DNA of 54,898 nucleotides. Source: Planctomycetota bacterium. GTDB lineage: Bacteria; Planctomycetota; Planctomycetia; Planctomycetales; Planctomycetaceae. This document shows, in pieces, positions 35,953-46,715 of the stretch. The stretch lies in assembly GCA_003671275.1 (NCBI GenBank), contig QWPB01000009.1, positions 1 through 54,898 on the forward strand, read 5' to 3'. The position numbers and the translations under genes were made by a program. Every line of letters starts with the position of its first letter. The stretch's first letter is position 1. The notes beneath the pieces were generated by a model. That model was not told where the DNA came from. It was given only the letters and a program-made list of their open reading frames with translations, and did not search any database.

Positions 35953-37302
35953 ATGCGAATGACGTACTGTCTGATGGCGTTCCTCTGTCTGGGGACCGCT
36001 GGCGATGCCGATGACCACGAGGTGTCACGCCTGGCTCGTTTTCTCCAGGACGCCGATCCGGGAAAATGTGCCGACGCGGCTGAGGCTCTCGGCAAGCTTG
36101 GCCCCGCAGCCGCCCCGGCATTACCGCAACTCGTCCAATCGCTGGGGGATGAGCGAGAGACGCCGCGAACGACGAATTCATCGATGGGATTTCCGTACTC
36201 GTTGCCGGTTTCAAGTGTTGCGAGAGACGCCCTCCTGGCGATCGGCGAGCCAGCGATTCCGCCCCTGATCGAGGAGCTGAAACGCAAGCGACGCCCGACG
36301 CGGTCGCAAATCGTTGACCTTCTGGCAACGATCGGAACGCCCGCTCAGGCGGCGTTGCCGGAACTGGCAGCGATCGTCCATTCGACGACACGCAATAGTC
36401 TGAGACAGAGTGCGGTGTCCGCTTATTTGCTGATTGCAGACAACAGCCTCGATGTACTAGACCACCTGATTCTCTGGGTGGATGATCGCGATGAGCATAT
36501 CCGCTATTTCGCCATGGAAAGTATGGGCTCGTTTGGCTCCAAGGCTGCGGCGGCGGTTCCGACACTCACGAAGCACCTGACGGATGATTCCGAAGTCAGG
36601 GTCATGATCTCGGATCACCTCGGCTTCGAGACGCCGCTTCGCCAGTTCGCCTGTGAAGCTTTGGGGAAAATCGGGGCTCCTTCGCATGATGCACTCCCCC
36701 AACTTCAGCAGATGATGCACCACGATTCCCAGTCCGTAGTGCGGGTTGCGGCAGCACTCGCCTTCAGCCGAATCGATCTAAACCGGGAGGACGGGGTTCG
36801 GGTACTGATCACAGAATTGCAACGTTCTCCGGAGGGACTCAACTCCGTCCCACAGGCCGCCGAAGCGCTCGGAGAGTTGGGGCCACGAGCGGTGCCAGCG
36901 TGGTCCCTCCTGGAGCCACTCTCCCGAAACGAAAAGTTTGAATGGAACCGTTCGACGGCACTTCGGGCCCTCTCGAAGATTGATGGACCGCGCTCGTTGA
37001 AACGACTGACAGCCGCGCTGGAGAATGATCCGAATACTCTCGTCCGTGAGACAGCTGCGGAGTGCATTGGCAATTTAGGAGAGACCGCATCGCCTGCCAT
37101 TCCAGCTCTGATCCGCTCACTGGAACCGCTTGACGACGACGACTTCAAGATCAGTCTCCGAGCGGCCTCCGCGAAGTCTCTAGGCCAGATCGGCCCACTC
37201 GCCATTGAGGCCCTGCCGACACTGGAGAAGCTTCGTACCACCGGGAGCAGCGATTGGGAAAAAGACGCTGCGGCTGAGGCGATTCGCTTGATAAAGCCGT
37301 AA
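35953..37302 (+). CDS. Secreted HEAT-repeat protein
   Basis: A 449-residue protein starting at ATG 35953 with a short signal peptide (MRMTYCLMAFLCLGTAGDA). The rest is a chain of HEAT-type helical pairs; the repeat word ALGKLGPAAAPALPQL recurs in variants (ALGELGPRAVPAWSLL, CIGNLGETASPAIPAL, SLGQIGPLAIEALPTL). About nine to ten repeats fit. HEAT solenoids mediate protein-protein contact; no catalytic domain is fused. An upstream in-frame start would precede the signal peptide by 14 residues and is disfavoured. Confidence 0.85.
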   Translation: MRMTYCLMAFLCLGTAGDADDHEVSRLARFLQDADPGKCADAAEALGKLGPAAAPALPQLVQSLGDERETPRTTNSSMGFPYSLPVSSVARDALLAIGEPAIPPLIEELKRKRRPTRSQIVDLLATIGTPAQAALPELAAIVHSTTRNSLRQSAVSAYLLIADNSLDVLDHLILWVDDRDEHIRYFAMESMGSFGSKAAAAVPTLTKHLTDDSEVRVMISDHLGFETPLRQFACEALGKIGAPSHDALPQLQQMMHHDSQSVVRVAAALAFSRIDLNREDGVRVLITELQRSPEGLNSVPQAAEALGELGPRAVPAWSLLEPLSRNEKFEWNRSTALRALSKIDGPRSLKRLTAALENDPNTLVRETAAECIGNLGETASPAIPALIRSLEPLDDDDFKISLRAASAKSLGQIGPLAIEALPTLEKLRTTGSSDWEKDAAAEAIRLIKP

Positions 37303-37544
37303 TCCGATGTTCTCGCAAGTCACGTTTCATCAACAGGGCGGCACTGTCGACGAGTGGTCCAACCCGCCGAATGAGGGGTGAAATGGGACCAGCGGCCGTC
37401 GTCTGATTCGAGTGGAGAATGCCGAGCAGGAGAGATTGAAAGGTTGACGAGTCCCCGGTAGCCTCCGGTTGTTCCATTCTCCAGATACTCAATGCGGTGT
37501 CCGGCGTCCCCGACAAAGTTCTATTCAGCCTTGAAGGCAATTTC

Positions 37545-38111
37545 ATGATCCCTGAAATCGGCCTCAGTGAATCGGCACTACTCACTGATATCGCCATGTG
37601 CTTGAATTATTATCGACTGTTCTCACCCGGGCTGTATTGCTGCGTACACGCCCCACTCCAACTGGACGACCAGACGCGATTGCGGCCCGGTGTCGTGGTC
37701 ATGGTGAATCATGGTGAACTGAAACAATGTGATCCCGGCCCTGATTACGACTGCTTTCACGGGCCCCCGAATTTTGTGCTGGATGTCTTTCCCGGTGACG
37801 ATATGCAGAATTACCAGGACCGGCGGTCAGCGTTTGAGCGAGCCAGGGTTCTGGAGTACGTCGCCGTCCAAGACTCCGATCCCGTCTCCTGGATCTGGAA
37901 TCGTTTGGTGGACGGAAAGTTTATCGAGATTGAAACAGCGGACAATGAGCCCCTCATGAGCACGGCCCTGCCGGGTTTGTGGATTCCCACATGGGCCTTC
38001 AAGCAGCGTGACTGGTGGTCCATTATGGCTGCCATTGCGCGCGGAGTGACACGCATCGGTCATCACGACTTCATGGAAACCATCTGGAAGCCCCGTTCAA
38101 GCCGGGCATAA
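37545..38111 (+). CDS. Uma2-like (DUF820, PD-(D/E)XK fold) protein
   Basis: A 188-residue protein from ATG 37545 (a GTG at 37497 would add 16 residues). The centre resembles the Uma2 family: RPGVVVMVNHGEL, GPPNFVLDVFPGDDMQNYQDRR, and FERARVLEYVAVQDSDP, which matches the usual nuclease pattern of a conserved acidic strand followed by a Y-x-x-GVxEYWLVD-like strand. The typical catalytic Glu of LVVEV is replaced by Asp (VLDVF) and the lysine position is Arg, so nuclease activity is doubtful. Uma2 genes are abundant in planctomycetes and cyanobacteria; their role is unsettled. Confidence 0.7.
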   Translation: MIPEIGLSESALLTDIAMCLNYYRLFSPGLYCCVHAPLQLDDQTRLRPGVVVMVNHGELKQCDPGPDYDCFHGPPNFVLDVFPGDDMQNYQDRRSAFERARVLEYVAVQDSDPVSWIWNRLVDGKFIEIETADNEPLMSTALPGLWIPTWAFKQRDWWSIMAAIARGVTRIGHHDFMETIWKPRSSRA

Positions 38112-38359
38112 CCCATCAGGGCCGTAAACCGGGGGGGCTGCCGGATCACCGACGTTGGCGGTGCGTATCGGCTGTCGAATGGCGATGCCGCCGGAGTGTC
38201 GGTATCGAGTCTCCGTTGGGCATATTCAACGTAGACCTTCGTGTTCGCTTCGACTTCGAAGAGCATCACGATTGTTCGGTGATGTCACTGGCGAGTAGTC
38301 TCCCCTACGCGGCTTCGAACCAATTGACCGCGAGATTTCCCTGAAACAGGACAAGTCTG

Positions 38360-40438
38360 ATGTTGTGCCCCGCCTGTCGCGAACAGCAGCTCCATGAAAA
38401 ATGCAGTAAAGACGGCCTGCTCTTCGAATGCTGTCGCCACTGCAAGGGGGTCTGGCTGGACGGCGGCGAGCTGTACTTGCTCAGCCAGTCGCCAAAGGAA
38501 TTAGAAAGTCAGCTGGAAGGCGGTCTTTCGAATCCGCAACATTCCGATCGAAATTGCCCACGCTGCGAAACGGAAATGCAAACGGGTTCGTTGTTACACC
38601 CGGGGCTTGAGGTGGAGCAGTGTCCTGAATGCCAGGGGCTGTGGTTTGATGAGGGTGAAGTCAAACAAGCGATCCGACTGGATCGTCGGTTGTTCGCGTT
38701 ACCCCAGGACGATCCAGAAGACACCGGCGACGTGGACGAGCGACAGCCAGAACGACTGAAAGCGATCTCCCGGGGAGCGCTCCCGCTCCCCAATCTCTTC
38801 ATTCGATCTGCCAGCATGCTGGTCCTGCTGTATTCCATGCTGGGGCTGATCCTGATCGCGATGGTTGAGATGCAGCGGATCGAAACAGGGGTCGCCATGG
38901 TTGTGTATGGCGTCATCCTTGTGGCCCAATATGTGCTGGGACCATGGCTGATGGACCTGTGGATGACCTGGTTTTATCAACTCACGTGGACGACCGTCGA
39001 TGAATTACCTGCTCATTTAAGAAAGTTTGTTAAACGAGTTTGCCAAGAGCAGAACATGCGCCCACCGTCATTCGGGATTATCCACGATGGGGCCCCCAAT
39101 GCGTTCACCTACGGACATCATCCGGGGAACATGAGGATTGTTCTCTCACAGGGCATTTTCGATCTCCTGGAACCGGAAGAAGTCGAAGCGGTGGTGGCTC
39201 ACGAGATGGGGCACGGGAAGCACTGGGACATGGCGTTGATGACCATTGCCCAACTCGTCCCGATGATTCTCTACTTCATCTATCGAACCCTGATCCGCCA
39301 CCGCGGGGGCAAGAACGACAAGTCTGGACCGTACCGGCTGGTTATTGCGATCGGCGCTTATGTGCTGTACATCGTCAGCGAATATATCGTGCTCTGGTTC
39401 AGTCGCTGTCGCGAGTACCACGCGGATCGCTTCGCGGGGCGGGTCACCGGGAATCCGAGTGCACTGGCTTCGGCGCTGGTCAAGATTGCCATCGGTCTGG
39501 CAGCGGGCGGGAAGCCGGAAACGACGAAGGATAACACCAAACAAAAGAACATGGAGACGATTGGAGCCCTTGGGATCTTTGATTCTGGAGCTGCGCGGGC
39601 CTTGGTGATCTCATCTTCGATCCCTTCCTCTCAGGGGAAACGGGCGGGCGTCGACATTGAGAACGTCAAACGTGCGATGCGATGGGATTTGTGGAATCCA
39701 TGGGCCAAATACTACGAACTCCACTCCACTCACCCGCTGGTCTCCAATCGTCTGCAATACCTCGCCGAACAGTCCGCCAGCATGGGGCAGGAGCCGTATG
39801 TCGTATTTGATCGGAAGCCCCCGGAATCGTACTGGGACGAGTTCGCAGTCGACCTGCTGGTCATGATGCTGCCGAAGATTCTGGCACTCTGCGGAGGGGG
39901 TGGGCTGGCCTTACTCCTGGGGGCTCCGGCGCTGACTCCGAATGAGATCAAACTGGTGATCGGAACGGCTCTGTTGGGATTCGGCGTGGGCTCTTTGGTG
40001 ACATTGCAGTTTCGCTATCGCCGGGACAGCTTCCCCCCCATGACGATTGCGGCCCTGCTGCACAAGGTCAAGGTGTCATCGGTTCGCCCCGTCCCAGCCA
40101 GTGTACAGGGTACGGTCCTGGGGCGTGGTGTTCCCGGGCTGATCTGGTCAGAAGACATCGTCATGCAGGACAAAACCGGCATCCTGTTTCTCGACTACCA
40201 GCAGCCATTGAGAATCTGGACGTGGCTCTTCGGCCTGTTTCGCAACGGAGAGTTCGCCGGCCAACGGATCACCGCCAAGGGATGGTTTCGCCGAGCCCCT
40301 GTGCCGTATCTCGAAATCTCGTCGTTCACGATCAATGGGAATGAGCGGACTTGTTACGTGACCATCATCTCGACCGGTGTGGCGGTTCTGATCACTGTTG
40401 CGGGGTTTGCCATGATCGCTCTGGGGCTGCTCTATTGA
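38360..40438 (+). CDS. M48-family membrane zinc protease with N-terminal zinc ribbons
   Basis: A 692-residue fusion. Residues 1-110 hold two TFIIB-like zinc ribbons (CPAC...CRHCKGVWLDGGEL and CPRC...CPECQGLWFDEGEV). Transmembrane helices follow near residues 150-215. The M48/HtpX catalytic motif VVAHEMGHGKHWD lies near residue 280, with the downstream glutamate in REYHADRFAG. More helices lie after this, and the last 170 residues form an extra domain ending in two helices. M48 enzymes degrade misfolded membrane proteins. The doubled zinc ribbon on an HtpX-like core is uncommon. The gene overlaps a weak leftward frame at its 3' end. Confidence 0.9.
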   Translation: MLCPACREQQLHEKCSKDGLLFECCRHCKGVWLDGGELYLLSQSPKELESQLEGGLSNPQHSDRNCPRCETEMQTGSLLHPGLEVEQCPECQGLWFDEGEVKQAIRLDRRLFALPQDDPEDTGDVDERQPERLKAISRGALPLPNLFIRSASMLVLLYSMLGLILIAMVEMQRIETGVAMVVYGVILVAQYVLGPWLMDLWMTWFYQLTWTTVDELPAHLRKFVKRVCQEQNMRPPSFGIIHDGAPNAFTYGHHPGNMRIVLSQGIFDLLEPEEVEAVVAHEMGHGKHWDMALMTIAQLVPMILYFIYRTLIRHRGGKNDKSGPYRLVIAIGAYVLYIVSEYIVLWFSRCREYHADRFAGRVTGNPSALASALVKIAIGLAAGGKPETTKDNTKQKNMETIGALGIFDSGAARALVISSSIPSSQGKRAGVDIENVKRAMRWDLWNPWAKYYELHSTHPLVSNRLQYLAEQSASMGQEPYVVFDRKPPESYWDEFAVDLLVMMLPKILALCGGGGLALLLGAPALTPNEIKLVIGTALLGFGVGSLVTLQFRYRRDSFPPMTIAALLHKVKVSSVRPVPASVQGTVLGRGVPGLIWSEDIVMQDKTGILFLDYQQPLRIWTWLFGLFRNGEFAGQRITAKGWFRRAPVPYLEISSFTINGNERTCYVTIISTGVAVLITVAGFAMIALGLLY

Positions 40439-40643
40439 GCGATCGCGGGACGTTCAAGTTCATCACACCACGCCTGCCTTCCACTGCGAAACCGTGACTG
40501 CGAACCCATCGTTCGAAATCCGCATCGGCAGGCTGAGTTGCGAGCACGAACCCTGGATCTGCCTGGACCGTGTTTCGCCACCGCCTCGCATCCAGCGATC
40601 GCGACGAGAATGCGACCTCGGAGACGATGGGTTCATCGGGCAT
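40392..40643 (-). CDS. Possible small protein, unknown
   Basis: An 83-residue leftward frame from ATG 40643, between the NHL gene stop (40657) and the M48 gene, overlapping the M48 3' end by 47 bases. Composition is ordinary and third positions are G+C rich, but no motif, signal or clear ribosome-binding site supports it. It fills the only gap between the two convergent genes. It could equally be untranslated. Confidence 0.25.
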   Translation of the reverse strand: MPDEPIVSEVAFSSRSLDARRWRNTVQADPGFVLATQPADADFERWVRSHGFAVEGRRGVMNLNVPRSLNRAAPERSWQTPQQ

Positions 40644-40656
40644 TCGTAACCCGGCG

Positions 40657-41751
40657 CTATTTATGGATTCGTAGAATGCGATGGTTGTGACTGTCGGCGA
40701 TATAGAGGTCTCCCTGAGGGTGGACAAAAACGCCGTGCGGCTGGTTCATCTCCAGCTGGTTCGGCGAGCCTCCGACGCCTCCTCTTCCAATCCGACCGGT
40801 CCCGGCGACCGTGGTAATCCGCTGTGATGTCAAGTGGTAACAGCGGATGACATGGTTGTCGGTATCGGCGATCAACAGGTTTCCCTCCCTGTCCCAGCAG
40901 AGATGTTTGGGGCCATTCAGTGTGGCCTCATGACCGGGTCCACCATCGCCGGTGTAGCCCTTCTTTCCCGTGCCGACAAGCGTGTGGATTTTCCCATCGA
41001 GTTCCACCACCCGCAGGGCGTGGCCGCCGCGTTCGAGGACATAGAGTCGGCCTGCGAGATCGGCGACCACCGCGCGCGGATCGACCAGCGGGGACTCAGT
41101 CGCCAAGGCCCCATCCGCCGGAATGCCCCCGCGTCCATTCCCCGCAACCGTGCGAACGATTCCGGATTTCAAGTTCACCTCGCGAATTCGTTTATGATCG
41201 AGGTCCACCAGCAGCAGCCGATCCCCTGCCGGATGAATCGACACACAGTAGATGCCGCCGAACTGCGCTTGCGTCGCCGGTCCACCATCCCCCGAGAAAC
41301 CCTTCGTCCCGGTGCCTGCCACGGTCGTTACCACACCCGTTTCCGGGTCGAACCGACGGACCACCTGATTCCAGGTATCCGACAGGTAGATCTCTCCCTG
41401 TGGCCCAATTGACAGATTGTGCATGCCGTTAAACGTCGCCGCCGTTCCCGGTCCGCCATCCCCCGAATACCCTTTCACTCCCGTTCCGGCCAGGATCGCC
41501 AACTGCCCCTGTCGATTGATCCGTCCGACACGATGACCATTCAGTTCCACAAACCAGAGCTGCCCGGCTTTGTCAAAATCAACGCCGAATGGGGTATCGA
41601 GCTGGACCTGCCCGGCGAGTCCAGGGGGAGCCAACTTCCCACCTCCCGCAACCAACTCGACGGTCTGGGCGGAAAGCCGGGCGGCCCCTCCGGTCAGGTT
41701 CCAAATCAGCCCCCAGGAACAGACAAGGCCATAGACCACAATCCGCATCAT
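40657..41751 (-). CDS. Secreted NHL-repeat beta-propeller protein
   Basis: A 364-residue exported protein starting at ATG 41751 (or the next codon, 41748), with a hydrophobic signal segment (VVYGLVCSWGLIWNLTGGAA). NHL blades are marked by YSGDGGPG, FSGDGGPA, IPADGALA and YTGDGGPG. The last blade closes with LYIADSHNHRILRI. It is a paralogue of the gene at 7651-8760, with the same blade order. Function unknown. Confidence 0.85.
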   Translation of the reverse strand: MMRIVVYGLVCSWGLIWNLTGGAARLSAQTVELVAGGGKLAPPGLAGQVQLDTPFGVDFDKAGQLWFVELNGHRVGRINRQGQLAILAGTGVKGYSGDGGPGTAATFNGMHNLSIGPQGEIYLSDTWNQVVRRFDPETGVVTTVAGTGTKGFSGDGGPATQAQFGGIYCVSIHPAGDRLLLVDLDHKRIREVNLKSGIVRTVAGNGRGGIPADGALATESPLVDPRAVVADLAGRLYVLERGGHALRVVELDGKIHTLVGTGKKGYTGDGGPGHEATLNGPKHLCWDREGNLLIADTDNHVIRCYHLTSQRITTVAGTGRIGRGGVGGSPNQLEMNQPHGVFVHPQGDLYIADSHNHRILRIHK

Positions 41752-41914
41752 GTTCTGACTCCCCAACGTGAATTCTGGACGGATCATACGGGGGTGAGCG
41801 AGCATCTATCCAACCAGTCCAGCCCTCTGGCGATGTTTGATCCGGGCGTTACACTGCGCCACAGCCCGCCTCGACGGACCAGCCAACCGAGGATGGGAAC
41901 GAACGGAGTCGACG

Positions 41915-42664
41915 ATGAACACGATTGGCATTATCCCCGCGCGGCTGCAGTCGTCCCGGCTGCCGCGCAAGCTGTTGTTAGCGGAAACCGGGAAGCCGCT
42001 ATTGCAATATGCGTGGGAGGCGGCGTGTCGGGCCTCGGAACTGTCCGATGTGATCATTGCCAGTGATAGTGAAGAGATCACTCAAGTCGCCCGAGCCTTT
42101 GGCGCGCGTGTCGAAATGACAGGCGAGCATCCCAGCGGGACCGATCGGATCGCCGAAGTCGTTCGGCGGGCCTGTCCCGAGGCCGAGTTGATCGTCAATG
42201 TTCAGGGGGACGAACCTGAACTTGAACCCGAGAATATCAACCGCCTCGTCCAGCTGATCGCCTCGCGACCCGGCTGCGAAATGGCCACGCTGGCCACGCC
42301 GATTCGCACCTTGGCGGTGCTGAACGATCCCAGTTGTGTGAAGGTGGTTTGCGCCGCCGATTCGCGGGCGTTGTACTTCAGCCGGTCGGTGATTCCCCAC
42401 TTGCGGGATGGCCTTCCCGAGACCCGGCTGGCCGACAGTCCATGGCTGTTGCATTTGGGGATCTACGCGTACCGCCGGGAGTTCCTGCTGAAGCTCACGC
42501 AGATGGAGCCGTCTCGATTGGAGCAACTGGAGAAGCTGGAACAACTTCGGGCACTGGAGTCCGGGGCATCGATTCTGGTACACACGGTCGCTGAGCGCTC
42601 GGTTGGAATCGACACGCCCGCCGATTATGCTGGCTTCGTCGCAAGGAAAGCAAACCGTTCATAG
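41915..42664 (+). CDS. kdsB: CMP-KDO synthetase with an altered C-terminus
   Basis: Activates 3-deoxy-manno-octulosonate with CTP for outer-membrane lipopolysaccharide. The 249-residue protein has the family start IGIIPARLQSSRLPRKLL, the VNVQGDEPELEPENI motif (metal/nucleotide site) and HLGIYAYRREFLLKL. ATG 41915 is preceded by GGAG at about seven bases. The last residues read KANRS and lie next to the insertion junction; the second copy of the 3' end at 44808-44881 reads KASR instead, presumably the original terminus. CTP for this reaction would come from PyrG, whose gene was the ancestral neighbour. Confidence 0.94.
   Translation: MNTIGIIPARLQSSRLPRKLLLAETGKPLLQYAWEAACRASELSDVIIASDSEEITQVARAFGARVEMTGEHPSGTDRIAEVVRRACPEAELIVNVQGDEPELEPENINRLVQLIASRPGCEMATLATPIRTLAVLNDPSCVKVVCAADSRALYFSRSVIPHLRDGLPETRLADSPWLLHLGIYAYRREFLLKLTQMEPSRLEQLEKLEQLRALESGASILVHTVAERSVGIDTPADYAGFVARKANRS
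42588..42651 (+). repeat. 64-bp direct repeat, left copy (within kdsB 3' end)
   Basis: Identical over 64 bases to 44808-44871, starting TCGCTGAGCG and ending AAGGAAAGC. It encodes the last part of KdsB; after it the left copy continues with codons for N-R-S and a stop. The flanking bases differ on both sides. Confidence 0.95.
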
Positions 42665-42746
42665 TTCTGGTACGGGATGTAGTCGGTACGGAATATGGAT
42701 TAAGCCACAATTAGGCGATGATGTGAGCCGATGAACTCGCATGGGA

Positions 42747-43331
42747 TCACTTCATCGTCGAATTGTCAACAAACTGAAACGCATGTCGATAACACCATAC
42801 TCCCACTTTTGTTCGCTGGTAATCCCCATTTGGATTTTTTTCTGTGGGGTGTATCCAGAGATGCATTTCCTGGGGGACTCCGACCTTCCCGTTTTCTAAT
42901 CCTTTGCCTCGCAAGAGCGAACAAAACTGCAAGACGTTTTCACCTCTCCGGGGCGGTGGCGGGGCGTAGTTTTTGAAATTCGACGGATGACCGACAAGCA
43001 TTGATGGCTGCTTGTCAAAGCGTTGATGGTGAGCCGTTATCCCACTCACATCGCGATACGATTCAGGGTCAACAATACACAAATCCGCTTCAAAATCGTC
43101 ACTCTGGCTCATGCCTGGCGGTATTGGACATCGAAAACGAATCACAACGAAATCATCGAACTCGATCCGATTCGGAATTGGTTTTCCGTCGACTTCGGCG
43201 GTGATCTGAAACGCCTCTGGATGATAATAGGAGAAATCCGTTTGCAAAGGATCTCGGATGAACTTCCACCACCCGAAACACGCGATTGCGATCAGCAAGG
43301 TTGCCTTCAGCCCCCACTTCAGGAATGTCAT
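42747..43331 (-). CDS. Membrane-anchored protein of unknown function (element cargo)
   Basis: A 194-residue protein with an N-terminal transmembrane helix (residues about 7-23, GLKATLLIAIACFGWWKF) and a large outside domain rich in Phe, Tyr, Pro and Asp. The phrase RFRCPIPPGMSQSDDFEADLC may be a beta-sandwich edge. No family recognised. Its ATG directly follows the stop codon of the DUF1559 gene with no gap, so they form one transcript and probably act together. Confidence 0.75.
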   Translation of the reverse strand: MTFLKWGLKATLLIAIACFGWWKFIRDPLQTDFSYYHPEAFQITAEVDGKPIPNRIEFDDFVVIRFRCPIPPGMSQSDDFEADLCIVDPESYRDVSGITAHHQRFDKQPSMLVGHPSNFKNYAPPPPRRGENVLQFCSLLRGKGLENGKVGVPQEMHLWIHPTEKNPNGDYQRTKVGVWCYRHAFQFVDNSTMK

Positions 43332-44267
43332 TTAAAATTCTCCTACGGTTTCATTCCCATTGCGAGTGCCAATCGCTCGCCACACTGTCAATTCTACGCT
43401 ATCCGCCACGGATCGCACCGATCCATCGCCCATGAGGACATTCACATGCCCTGCATGTTCACTCGATGCCGGGTTTATGTAGTAGTAAATTGGCCCATCC
43501 CCATGGGAACCCGAGCCCGTACACGCAAATTCATTCGGTCCCAGCGTGTGATCGTATCCAAATCCAAAAATCGCTCCAGAAGTATAAGAAACAATGGGAT
43601 AAAGCGAGAGTCGATTTCCACGGCAGTCGCTGATCAGCGCATCAATGTCGGCATAGCTCGAAGGGAGACGCCAAAAGTAACGACGGGGGTCCGCTAGCAA
43701 TTCCGCTTCGGTCACATGGCCATCTGTGGGCGGAATCAATAATCGTTCGGCAACCGCCACCGTATTCGACAGCCCATCGATGATCTCGGACGCCTTAGTG
43801 TCTCTTGACGGGATCGGCCAAGGGGGATCAATGGAAAATCCATTGTCCCGAAGTCCTCGCGGATAATAAGAGATCGTTGGATTGTAACCATCCAGGACGA
43901 CGCCGTTATTCACGAGATAGCTAGTGTAACTTCCTCCATCATCAAATCGGTGATCGCTCGGGCACTTCCAATAGGCGGGAGAACCCGCGATGAACTCTGT
44001 GATTCTTAAAGCCACATTTCGAGAAGTTGGAAAGGCCCGATGTGCTGCCTCATGTTCATGCATTGCAAGTCCGAACTGGTGCAAGCGATTCCGGCAGTCG
44101 GTATTGCGAGACGACTCACGGACTCGCTGCACCGCCGGAAGAATCAACGCAGTGAGCAAGCCCACGACGGTGATCGAGACCAGCAATTCGATGATCGTGA
44201 AACCCGATACGACGGAGGGCTTTGCAGTTCGTGGAATCATGATCGGACCACATCGGGGATCATTCAT
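43332..44267 (-). CDS. DUF1559 protein with prepilin-type N-terminus
   Basis: A 311-residue protein. The prepilin cleavage/methylation motif is GFTIIELLVSITVVGLLTALILPAV (cut after G, Glu at +5), followed by the DUF1559 opening RNRLHQFGLAMHEHEAAHRAFP. The C-terminal H-x-G-x-xNVLMGDGSVR block is the other DUF1559 hallmark. A start at ATG 44240 is also possible. DUF1559 proteins occur in dozens to hundreds in planctomycetes and are thought to form or decorate pseudopilus-like surface structures. Cysteines in CPSD and TDCRN are present. Confidence 0.93.
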   Translation of the reverse strand: MNDPRCGPIMIPRTAKPSVVSGFTIIELLVSITVVGLLTALILPAVQRVRESSRNTDCRNRLHQFGLAMHEHEAAHRAFPTSRNVALRITEFIAGSPAYWKCPSDHRFDDGGSYTSYLVNNGVVLDGYNPTISYYPRGLRDNGFSIDPPWPIPSRDTKASEIIDGLSNTVAVAERLLIPPTDGHVTEAELLADPRRYFWRLPSSYADIDALISDCRGNRLSLYPIVSYTSGAIFGFGYDHTLGPNEFACTGSGSHGDGPIYYYINPASSEHAGHVNVLMGDGSVRSVADSVELTVWRAIGTRNGNETVGEF

Positions 44268-44292
44268 GCGATGAGTCTTGCATGCGGTACAC

Positions 44293-44649
44293 TCAGTATG
44301 CTGTCACTTCGCCACCAGCACCAGTGATGACAGTCCCCGTATCGAGTCCATTCATGGAATCCTTGCGAACTTTGGTTACATACGTGTTCCCAACAATCAA
44401 TAGGTCGTCGCTCAGTTCCGCTCCGTGCAGTTTCGGGAATATCGGTGATTGCACATTCAATAACTCCGCAGCTGCGACGAACGTGAGTGTTTCCACGGGG
44501 GGCATCCCCGTCACAGTCTTCTTGTATGCCGTTCCCCACACCCCCGTGTAGTCATTGTTGTTCATATAGCTGATGTAAACCTTGCCCGCTTGTGCAGTCC
44601 CGCACACCAACACAAGGGCACACATTGCGATCCGCGTTTTCCTGATCAT
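44293..44649 (-). CDS. Small secreted protein of unknown function (first gene of element operon)
   Basis: A 118-residue protein with a clear signal peptide (MIRKTRIAMCALVLVCGTAQA, cleaved near QAGK). The mature part is short, beta-rich and glycine-containing; no family recognised. It is the promoter-proximal gene of the leftward operon in the inserted unit and is preceded by the 14-bp tandem repeat at 44661-44730 in its leader. Confidence 0.7.
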   Translation of the reverse strand: MIRKTRIAMCALVLVCGTAQAGKVYISYMNNNDYTGVWGTAYKKTVTGMPPVETLTFVAAAELLNVQSPIFPKLHGAELSDDLLIVGNTYVTKVRKDSMNGLDTGTVITGAGGEVTAY

Positions 44650-44660
44650 CCGATTTCTCC

Positions 44661-44730
44661 AAAGCGAAGTAGCGAAAGCGAAGTAGCGAAAGCGAAGTAG
44701 CGAAAGCGAAGTAGCGAAAGCGAAGTAGCT
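44661..44730. repeat. Five tandem copies of a 14-bp unit
   Basis: Unit AAAGCGAAGTAGCG occurs five times without interruption (44661, 44675, 44689, 44703, 44717); only the last base of the final copy differs (T for G). It lies in the 5' leader of the 44293-44649 gene, between the candidate promoter and the start codon. Confidence 0.97.
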
Positions 44731-44742
44731 CGCCTGCCATTT

Positions 44743-44771
44743 ATGCTACCGCACAAAAAAAAGACTGTCAA
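44743..44771 (-). promoter_or_regulatory. Candidate promoter of the inserted operon
   Basis: On the minus strand a perfect TTGACA (plus 44771-44766) is followed after 17 bases by TAGCAT (44748-44743). The spacer contains an oligo-T tract. Transcription would run through the 14-bp repeats into the three cargo genes. Confidence 0.65.
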
Positions 44772-44807
44772 TCCAGGCTCATTTTTGTAACATCGGATCA
44801 TTCCCGC

Positions 44808-46575
<1,768 letters not shown>

Positions 46576-46580
46576 TAGCG

Positions 46581-46627
46581 TAGCGGAAGTCGCCAGACTT
46601 CCGACGGAACTCTGGCGACTTCCGCTA
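46581..46627 (+). terminator. Perfect hairpin after pyrG, terminator-like palindromic repeat
   Basis: TAGCGGAAGTCGCCAGA (46581-46597) pairs with 46611-46627 over all 17 bases, and the loop contains the nested pair TTCCG/CGGAA. It begins five bases after the pyrG stop codon. No strong T-run follows, so rho-independent termination is uncertain. Confidence 0.7.
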
Positions 46628-46715
46628 CCAGCCAAAGATCGCGCCGCCTTCCCTCCGGTAGCCGCAAACCTCAAGATACGAGCGACCCCCACCGCCATCG
46701 TTGAGATCGCCCTGC

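Noticed and set aside
38112-38359. Open frames on both strands between the Uma2-like and M48 genes
   Set aside because: Neither translation shows a motif, signal or ribosome-binding site; no basis to call a gene.
44661-44730. Tandem 14-bp units considered as a CRISPR array
   Set aside because: Copies are contiguous with no spacers and the unit is far too short.
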